DNA from: Sphingomonas sp. PAMC26645
Lineage (GTDB): Bacteria > Pseudomonadota > Alphaproteobacteria > Sphingomonadales > Sphingomonadaceae
Assembly (NCBI RefSeq): GCF_004795835.1
Contig: NZ_CP039249.1
Coordinates: 1,484,501 to 1,548,500 of the forward strand
Length of the DNA stretch: 64,000 bases
Reading direction: 5' to 3'
The notes below the pieces were generated by a model. The model had not been told where the DNA came from, searched no databases, and saw only the letters and a program-made list of their open reading frames with translations. The position numbers and the translations under genes were made by a program. Numbering within the stretch: the stretch's first letter is position 1; every line of letters starts with the position of its first letter. Positions 59,109-64,000 of this stretch are shown piece by piece.

Positions 59109-59145
59109 CAAAGAAGAACGGCCGGCGGATGATCCGCCGGCCGTT
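59109..59145 (-). terminator. Terminator of the lipoprotein gene
   Basis: ACGGCCGGCGGAT and ATCCGCCGGCCGT are perfect complements with one central base, followed on the minus strand by TCTTCTTT. It lies 24 bases after the stop of the lipoprotein gene. Confidence 0.75.
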
Positions 59146-59168
59146 TCGCCATTCCTAAACGTAGAAAC

Positions 59169-59552
59169 TTACGCGTGGCAGGTCTGCGCCGACTTGCCGG
59201 GCGCGGTCAGCGTGACGCTCGATTCGTCGCCGGTCATCGACCAGCCGCCCTCGGCGGTCTTCGGCGAACCAGCAACGTCCGACTTCAGCGTCGTCGCGGG
59301 GCCGTCCTTCTTGGTCTTGACGACCGCCTGCTTGTCGCCCTGGAAGAACGTCACGTAGAGCAGGCTGTTGTCCTTGCAGCGCAGCGTCTTCTCGGACTTG
59401 ATCGCAGGCGGCAGCTCGACCGGCGCGGCGTTGGCGAGCGTGTTCGCCATCGGATCGGGATTGCTGTCCAGCACCTCTGGCGAGGCGGGCTTGGAGTTGC
59501 AGGCTGCCAGCACGAGCAGCGCGGCGACGGCGGTCATGGGGAGGATTTTCAT
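59169..59552 (-). CDS. MliC-like lipoprotein
   Basis: A 127-residue lipoprotein. MKILPMTAVAALLVLAAC gives a signal peptide with lipobox LAAC and Cys18. The mature part is a small beta-rich domain with CKDNSLLYVTFF, GDKQAVVKTKKDG, and GGWSMTGDESSVTL, resembling MliC lysozyme inhibitors (family inference; the signal GDESSVTL is like the GDEATL of MliC). The Cys in LRCKD and QTCHA could form a disulphide. It sits alone between ParA and a small gene. The ATG at 59552 is chosen over a 13-codon extension. Confidence 0.75.
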   Translation of the reverse strand: MKILPMTAVAALLVLAACNSKPASPEVLDSNPDPMANTLANAAPVELPPAIKSEKTLRCKDNSLLYVTFFQGDKQAVVKTKKDGPATTLKSDVAGSPKTAEGGWSMTGDESSVTLTAPGKSAQTCHA

Positions 59553-59662
59553 AGCGGGACCTCGCTTCGCGCATGCAGCATGGAGCGTCAAGGGCTATGG
59601 TTTGCGGTACCATCGCATAGCGGCGAATAGGGCAGTATGTATGACGGGTAAGATGTCCGCGC

Positions 59663-59836
59663 TCACTCGTGCAGCGGACGGTCCTGCTTGGCTACGTCAT
59701 CCTGCGACTGAAGTCGTTCTTCGACCATCGCCAGCGGAGTCGCGATATGCGCGGCGATCAAAGTGTCGCCGAGCCCTTCCATCAGGTCTGACGCTTCCGA
59801 CAATAAGGCCAGGGCCTGCCGATACTGTTCCATCAT
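59663..59836 (-). CDS. Small hypothetical protein
   Basis: A 57-residue, largely helical acidic protein (ALALLSEASDLMEGLGDTLIAAHI...). The ATG at 59836 has a GGGAG six bases upstream. The amphipathic helical profile and good ribosome site argue that it is expressed, but I do not recognise a family. Longer frames upstream are possible, the next ATG being at 59875. Confidence 0.5.
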   Translation of the reverse strand: MMEQYRQALALLSEASDLMEGLGDTLIAAHIATPLAMVEERLQSQDDVAKQDRPLHE

Positions 59837-59895
59837 CCCGCTCCCGCCAGTTTCGAACTTACTAACATAGATCATATATTGGTTGTAATGAACAC

Positions 59896-59912
59896 GACAT
59901 GAAAAGCATGTC
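59896..59912. promoter_or_regulatory. GACATG-N5-CATGTC inverted repeat upstream of cysK
   Basis: A perfect 6-bp inverted repeat with AAAAG spacer, ending eight bases before the -35 box of the cysK promoter. Its position fits an activator or repressor site. Confidence 0.5.
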
Positions 59913-59919
59913 ATCCGCT

Positions 59920-59948
59920 TTGAACGCTCGGCGTTGGCGGCGTTTAAT
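59920..59948 (+). promoter_or_regulatory. Sigma-70-type promoter of cysK
   Basis: TTGAAC (59920-59925), 17 bases, TTTAAT (59943-59948). The start codon at 60003 is about 48 bases beyond the expected transcription start. Confidence 0.65.
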
Positions 59949-60002
59949 CGTGCAAACTTTCGCTCGCTTGCTCTGGGCGGGGCACCACGCCACATAGCGC
60001 GC

Positions 60003-60971
60003 ATGCATACGACACCCGACACGCTCGCCCTGATTGGCAACACGCCGCTTGTTCGTCTGAGAGGTCCCAGCGAGGCCACCGGCTGCGATATCTTCGGCAA
60101 GTGCGAATACACGAACCCCGGCGCGTCGGTGAAGGATCGAGCCGCTTTGTTCATCGTCGAGGATGCGGAGCAGCGCGGACTGCTCCAGCCCGGCGGCACG
60201 ATCGTCGAGGGCACGGCAGGCAATACCGGGATCGGCCTCGCTCTGGTCGCCAATGCCAAGGGCTACAAGACGATCATCGTCATGCCCGAGACGCAGAGTC
60301 GCGAAAAGATGGACACGTTGCGGGCTCTAGGTGCCGAACTGGTATTAGTCCCCGCCGCAGCATTCTCGTCGCCGTGCCATTTCGTCCATACCTCGCGCCG
60401 CATCGCCGACGAGACGCCGGGCGCGATCTGGGCAAACCAGTTCGACAACACCGCCAATCGCCGCGCGCATATTGTCGGGACCGCAGAGGAGATCTGGGCA
60501 CAGATGGACGGGCGGATCGACGGTTTCACCTGCGCTGCGGGCACCGGTGGGACGATCGCCGGGGTTGGGCTCGGGCTCAAGGCGAAGGACGAAAGCGTCT
60601 GCATCGCGCTCAGCGATCCGCATGGCGCGGCGCTGTATAATTATTACGCACACGGCGAACTGAAAGCGGAGGGCTCTTCGGCCGCCGAGGGGATCGGGCA
60701 GGGGCGCATCACCGCCAATCTGGAGGGCGCGCCGATCGATACGCAGTTTCGGATTTCGGATCAGGAGGGCTATGCGTGGGTCCGACGGTTACTCGACGAG
60801 GAAGGGCTCTGCCTCGGATTGTCGTCCGGGATCAACGTCGCCGGTGCAGTGGCGCTGGCGAAGCATCTGGGACCTGGCAAGCGGATCGCGACGATCCTGT
60901 GCGACACCGGATTCCGCTATCTCTCGACGCTGTACGATCCCGAATGGCGTCAGGCGAAGGGTCTGGTCTGA
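60003..60971 (+). CDS. cysK: Cysteine synthase A
   Basis: A 322-residue PLP enzyme of the O-acetylserine sulphhydrylase family. IGNTPLVRL, YTNPGASVKDRAA with the PLP Lys44, EGTAGNTGIGLA (Asn loop for the substrate carboxylate) and GTGGTIAGVG (phosphate-binding loop) are present. It makes L-cysteine from O-acetyl-L-serine and sulphide. The ATG at 60003 matches MHTTPDTLALIGNTP; a frame open 23 codons further upstream is not supported. It has its own promoter, with a palindrome ahead of it. Confidence 0.94.
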   Translation: MHTTPDTLALIGNTPLVRLRGPSEATGCDIFGKCEYTNPGASVKDRAALFIVEDAEQRGLLQPGGTIVEGTAGNTGIGLALVANAKGYKTIIVMPETQSREKMDTLRALGAELVLVPAAAFSSPCHFVHTSRRIADETPGAIWANQFDNTANRRAHIVGTAEEIWAQMDGRIDGFTCAAGTGGTIAGVGLGLKAKDESVCIALSDPHGAALYNYYAHGELKAEGSSAAEGIGQGRITANLEGAPIDTQFRISDQEGYAWVRRLLDEEGLCLGLSSGINVAGAVALAKHLGPGKRIATILCDTGFRYLSTLYDPEWRQAKGLV

Positions 60972-61030
60972 GCGGCATGGTTCCCGAGAATCGACAGAAG
61001 CGCGGTAGTCGGGTATCGAGGTAGGGCAAG

Positions 61031-61300
61031 ATGAAGTTACGCCAGGAACCTTCCCAGACCATGCAGCGCATCAAGGTCGGCATGATCGGCCTCGCCGCGG
61101 TCGTGCTGCTGATCGGCCTCGCCAGCGCGATCATCGGTTCGACGAATCGCGAGCGACCGGTCGCGACCGCGGGTGCTGCGCAGGCGGACGTAGTGGCGAA
61201 CATGGGCGTCTCGAACGTTACCGAAGCCGCCGGAGCGGGCGAGCCGCTCGCGGAAATGGGCGTGGCGCCGAGCGCCAACGCGCAGGCGCCCGCGCAGTAA
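61031..61300 (+). CDS. Small membrane protein of unknown function
   Basis: An 89-residue protein with a single hydrophobic helix (about residues 15-36, KVGMIGLAAVVLLIGLASAIIG) and an Ala/Gly/Glu-rich C-terminal part ending near APAQ. Start ATG at 61031. It stands between cysK and the dcw cluster spacer. No family recognised. Confidence 0.68.
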   Translation: MKLRQEPSQTMQRIKVGMIGLAAVVLLIGLASAIIGSTNRERPVATAGAAQADVVANMGVSNVTEAAGAGEPLAEMGVAPSANAQAPAQ

Positions 61301-61308
61301 TCTGCTGC

Positions 61309-61428
61309 CTCCTTGCTCCCGTCCCTGGAAGGAAGGGGCTGGGGGTGGGTTGGTTTCCGCATACCTGAACGCGAGTGGCTCGATCGGGCCGACCCACCCC
61401 CGACCCCTCTTTTCGAGGGAGGGGAGAG
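61309..61428. repeat. Intergenic palindrome, family F
   Basis: CTCCTTGCTCCCGTCCCTGG with GGGGCTGGGGGTGGGT on the left and CCCACCCCCGACCCC with TCTTTTCGAGGGAGGGGAG on the right; arms are imperfect. The interior is AT-poor and not shared with the other families. One copy in the window. Confidence 0.75.
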
Positions 61429-61587
61429 CGTTACCCCTCAGTAAGGTCTGGCGTGCGTTGGCTTCGACCAGCTGAGGAGCTTCCGCACTTCATCCCCGCA
61501 TATCCCCAGTAGTCAAAACAGTCGGCAGCGCTTTCACATCCAGCCTGCCCGCAAATCCCCCCAGACTGAGTATCGAAATTGCGGTGA

Positions 61588-61612
61588 AATCCGTCCAATC
61601 CCCAAAAATCCC
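61588..61612. promoter_or_regulatory. AATCC direct repeats before mraZ (candidate MraZ operator)
   Basis: AATCCG (61588-61593), AATCCC (61597-61602) and AATCCC (61607-61612) are spaced 9-10 bases apart. Read on the minus strand they are CGGATT, GGGATT, GGGATT. MraZ proteins are known to bind GGGN-type direct repeats spaced about one turn, before their own gene. The orientation is opposite to the usual one, so this is a candidate only. Confidence 0.45.
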
Positions 61613-61750
61613 GTTGCGTCCCCGAAGCGCTATGGTAGATGGAGGTTAATACAGGGGCATTTTCATCGTTCGCTGAAAACGCGGTCGAAACGTAGCGATG
61701 GCTGCTTTTCGAAGCGGTGAAGCGTGCGCGCCAGTTCGAAGGGTTTTGGC

Positions 61751-62251
61751 GTGTCGGTACGGGGTCGCTATCAAGGAGACGGTATCGGCCTTGTCGACGA
61801 CAAGGGCCGGGTAGCCATCCCCTCGGCGCTCCGCACCACGCTCTCGGCAAATGCGCCCAAGGCGAACGGCAAGGACGGCGGGACCATCATCATCGGCGCG
61901 CATCAGAAGAATCGCTGCCTGGTCGCGTACGATCCCGGTTACGTCGACATTCTCGCCGAGCGCCTCGATCGCCGCGAATCCGAGAACACGTCCGAGAACG
62001 GCGAGTACGACTACAACATCAAGCGCGCCGCCGCGTCCGGCGAAGCGGTGCCGTTCGACGGCTCCGGTCGCTTCATCATGCCGGCGTTCCCGCGCTTCTA
62101 TGCGGGCATCAAGGGGCATGCGTTCTTCTACGGCGTGCTCGACTACATCGAGATCTGGGACCCCGCGACGCTGATCGCCACCGACGGCATGCCCCCCGTC
62201 GTCAAGGAGATGGCGCGCTTCTACATGGCCGAGAAGGGGGTTCAGCTGTGA
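61751..62251 (+). CDS. mraZ: Division/cell-wall cluster regulator MraZ
   Basis: A 166-residue protein with two AbrB-like MraZ domains ([18 protein letters not shown] in the first; [16 protein letters not shown] in the second). It is the first gene of the dcw cluster. The start is taken as GTG at 61751 ([11 protein letters not shown]) with GAAGGG seven bases upstream; GTG at 61724 would add nine residues. The stop overlaps the rsmH start by four bases (GTGA). Confidence 0.92.
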   Translation: MSVRGRYQGDGIGLVDDKGRVAIPSALRTTLSANAPKANGKDGGTIIIGAHQKNRCLVAYDPGYVDILAERLDRRESENTSENGEYDYNIKRAAASGEAVPFDGSGRFIMPAFPRFYAGIKGHAFFYGVLDYIEIWDPATLIATDGMPPVVKEMARFYMAEKGVQL

Positions 62252-63198
62252 GCAACCCCGACGCACCGCACATCCCGGTACTCCTCGACGAAGTCCTGGC
62301 CGCGCTTTCCCCTGAGCCCGGCGAGACGATGGTCGACGGCACGTTCGGTGCGGGCGGCTACACGCTGGCGTTGCTCAAGTCGGGCGCGCGGATCGTCGCG
62401 TTCGACCGCGATCCAGACGCGATTGCCAATGGTCGCGCGATGGAAGAAGCCGAAGAAGGCCTCACGCTGATCGCCGCGGACTTCTCGGCGATGGCGTCCG
62501 AACTGGAATCGCGTGGCCTCGCCCCGGTGGACGGCGTGACGCTCGATATCGGCGTGTCGTCGATGCAACTCGACCAAGCCGAGCGCGGCTTTTCGTTCCA
62601 GTCGGACGGCCCGCTCGACATGCGGATGGCGCAGGCCGGCATGTCGGCGGCGGACTTCGTCAACGAAGCGGATGAGAACGAGATCGCCGACGTGCTCTAT
62701 CAATATGGCGACGAGCCCAAGTCGCGGCGTGTCGCGCGCGCGATCGTCGCGGCGCGCCCGCTGACGCGGACCGGCGAGCTGGCGCACATCGTCCGCCGCG
62801 CGCTCGGCTATAAGGCGCACGACAAGAAGGACCCCGCGACGCGCGCGTTCCAGGCGATCCGGATCCACGTGAACCGCGAGCTTGGCGAACTCGCCGACGG
62901 GCTGCTGGCGGCCGAACGCGTGCTGAAGCCCGGTGGTCGGCTCGCGATCGTGACGTTCCACAGCCTCGAGGACCGGATGGTGAAGCGCTTCCTGCGCACG
63001 CGCTCTGGTGGGTCGCCTTCAGGTTCGCGTCATCTTCCGCAGGTGAAAGCCGTTGCGGAACCTAGTTTTTCTCATGTCGGCCGCGGTGTTCGCGCCGGCG
63101 AGGCCGAGATCGCACGCAACCCGCGCGCGCGCTCGGCGACATTACGGACGGCGCGGCGGACCTCCGCGCAACCCTGGACGGAAGAGGTGACGACATGA
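62248..63198 (+). CDS. rsmH: 16S rRNA (cytosine1402-N4)-methyltransferase
   Basis: A 316-residue SAM-dependent methyltransferase. [10 protein letters not shown] is the N-terminal signature, [10 protein letters not shown] binds SAM, and [26 protein letters not shown] with [20 protein letters not shown] are the conserved RsmH (MraW) motifs. It methylates C1402 of 16S rRNA. GTG start at 62248, coupled to mraZ; stop overlaps the FtsL-like gene (ATGA). Confidence 0.96.
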   Translation: MSNPDAPHIPVLLDEVLAALSPEPGETMVDGTFGAGGYTLALLKSGARIVAFDRDPDAIANGRAMEEAEEGLTLIAADFSAMASELESRGLAPVDGVTLDIGVSSMQLDQAERGFSFQSDGPLDMRMAQAGMSAADFVNEADENEIADVLYQYGDEPKSRRVARAIVAARPLTRTGELAHIVRRALGYKAHDKKDPATRAFQAIRIHVNRELGELADGLLAAERVLKPGGRLAIVTFHSLEDRMVKRFLRTRSGGSPSGSRHLPQVKAVAEPSFSHVGRGVRAGEAEIARNPRARSATLRTARRTSAQPWTEEVTT

Positions 63199-63893
63199 CG
63201 GCGGCGTATCGGATGAAGGGTGTGGGCTGGTTCGGGGGCTGCGTGGCCGTCGTGCTCGGTTTCTACCTCGTGTCGCTGCAGGTCGCCGCCGAGCGCAAGA
63301 AGCTGGAGGCGGTCAATGGTCAGATCCGCTCGGCGCAGCGCGACATCCGCGCGCTGGAAACCGAGTTCGACACGCGGGGCAATCTGGCCCAGCTCGAGCG
63401 CTGGAATGGCGATACGCTGGCACTGTCGGCACCGACGGCGGGCCAGTTCGTCGTGAGCGAGGCCGCGCTCGCGGCGCTCGACGTCAACAGCCTGCGCGCG
63501 GACGGGGTCCAGACCGCCGCGCTGCTGGTGCCGTCGGGGGCGGGGTCCGTCATCTCCACGTCGATCGTCCCGGTCACTGCCGCTCCGCCAGTCGTGAAAC
63601 TTGTCCCTGTTGCTCCAGTGCAGATGGCGCAGGTTAGCGCACCGCGTGCGATGAACGTCGCGATCCAGGCTGCGTCGAAGACCGCGCTCAAGCCGGTCGT
63701 GATCCGCGCCTCGGTATCGACGCCGCGCTCGGCCGAGGCCGCATTGGTCCGCGCCGCCAAGACCGAGCGCCTCGCCGCTGTCGCGAAGGTCCGCCCGCAG
63801 GCAGTCGCGATGCTCGACCGCAAGCTGCTGTCCGACACGACGCTGGGTGACATCATGAGCGGCGCGCGCTCCGAGAGCCGTAAGCGGCGGTGA
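63195..63893 (+). CDS. ftsL: FtsL-like divisome membrane protein
   Basis: A 232-residue single-pass membrane protein: short N terminus, one helix (about 12-31) and a coiled-coil (about 33-65, [25 protein letters not shown]), then a long Ala/Val-rich periplasmic region with a basic end. Position between rsmH and ftsI, and the helix plus coiled coil, identify it as the FtsL-type subunit of the FtsQBL complex; it is longer than the usual 100-120 residues. Sequence similarity of FtsL proteins is low. Coupled to both neighbours by four-base overlaps. Confidence 0.8.
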   Translation: MTAAYRMKGVGWFGGCVAVVLGFYLVSLQVAAERKKLEAVNGQIRSAQRDIRALETEFDTRGNLAQLERWNGDTLALSAPTAGQFVVSEAALAALDVNSLRADGVQTAALLVPSGAGSVISTSIVPVTAAPPVVKLVPVAPVQMAQVSAPRAMNVAIQAASKTALKPVVIRASVSTPRSAEAALVRAAKTERLAAVAKVRPQAVAMLDRKLLSDTTLGDIMSGARSESRKRR

Positions 63894-64000
63894 CCGCCTT
63901 GGTCGCCCGGCCCGTATCGCAGCAACGTAGCGCCAACCAGCGTCATGCACTGGTGGCGACGGCGCACACGCGCCTGATGATGCTGATGTTCCTGTTCGGA
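63890..64000 (+). CDS. ftsI: Peptidoglycan transpeptidase FtsI (PBP3), 5' part
   Basis: Partial, cut by the window end after 37 codons. The GTG at 63890 overlaps the ftsL stop by four bases. The translated start, a basic segment then HTRLMMLMFLFG, fits a cytoplasmic tail and the start of the single membrane helix of FtsI. No catalytic motif is in view, so the assignment is by gene order in the dcw cluster. Confidence 0.72.
   Translation, partial: MTALVARPVSQQRSANQRHALVATAHTRLMMLMFLFG

Larger units (their letters stand above)
61301..61750. other. Spacer upstream of the dcw cluster
   Basis: A 450-base spacer holding the repeat at 61309-61428 and, from 61588, three AATCC repeats about 10 bases apart ahead of mraZ. 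No gene is supported. The minus-strand open frame in this stretch is not supported by motif or ribosome site. Confidence 0.6.

Overview
The window is GC-rich, densely coded chromosomal DNA that looks like an alphaproteobacterium of the order Sphingomonadales, probably Sphingomonas or a close relative. The basis is inference from gene content: an NDUFA12-type complex I accessory protein next to DUF2155, a TIGR02300/FYDLN protein, an AraD1-type sugar-acid locus, PepSY and TonB-like proteins, sphingomonad-style intergenic palindromes, and RpoB/RpoC of alphaproteobacterial type. I see no transposase, integrase, phage gene, CRISPR array or toxin-antitoxin pair, so this reads as core genome.

Layout. 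1-3.3 kb: a SemiSWEET-like membrane protein, cmk and aroA on the minus strand, the FYDLN protein and tRNA-Ala(GGC). 3.3-10.2 kb: a LysR regulator divergent from a leucine/isovalerate degradation operon (ivd, mccB, an NTF2-like gene, mccA, a MaoC hydratase). 10.2-15.7 kb: a non-phosphorylative pentose or sugar-acid locus (IlvD/Edd dehydratase, exported aldose epimerase, FucP-like transporter, AraD1 protein) around a palindromic operator. 15.7-20.2 kb: a PhoPQ-like two-component system, an OB-fold/Pro-Gly-rich exported protein, and a PepSY membrane protein with a small partner. 20.4-28 kb: SDR, OFA-type transporter with an FAH-family hydrolase, catalase-like protein, phosphoesterase, TonB-like protein, GT1 glycosyltransferase. 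28.6-37.2 kb: rpoC and rpoB, with their own promoter and a hairpin in the leader.

37.5-44 kb: hemerythrin, VanY-type peptidase, RluA-type pseudouridine synthase, ArfB, free-Met-R-sulfoxide reductase, a glycine-zipper protein and a polytopic membrane protein. 44-47.4 kb: pyruvate dehydrogenase E2 and E3 with a thioesterase and a small membrane protein between them. 47.5-59.6 kb: universal stress protein, PAS-winged helix regulator, M28 peptidase, GGDEF/EAL protein, fatty-acyl-AMP ligase, RecX, a double cold-shock-domain protein, DUF192, NDUFA12, DUF2155, aat, a ParA-like ATPase and a lipoprotein. 60-64 kb: cysteine synthase and the start of the dcw cell-division cluster (mraZ, rsmH, ftsL-like, ftsI cut by the window edge).

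The most distinctive non-coding feature is a set of about fifteen intergenic palindromic elements in several families (about 55, 80, 105 and 125-135 bp). They occur downstream of genes or between tandem genes, including inside ivd-mccB and rpoB-rpoC, but never between divergent genes here. I did not find a clearly new multi-gene system. The best leads are this repeat network, the stand-alone rpoBC leader with a terminator-like hairpin, a 187-bp antiparallel overlap of the DUF2155 and aat coding ends, and several well-formed operators with no regulator beside them. Residue and base positions were counted by hand; family names come from recognised motifs, not from database searches.
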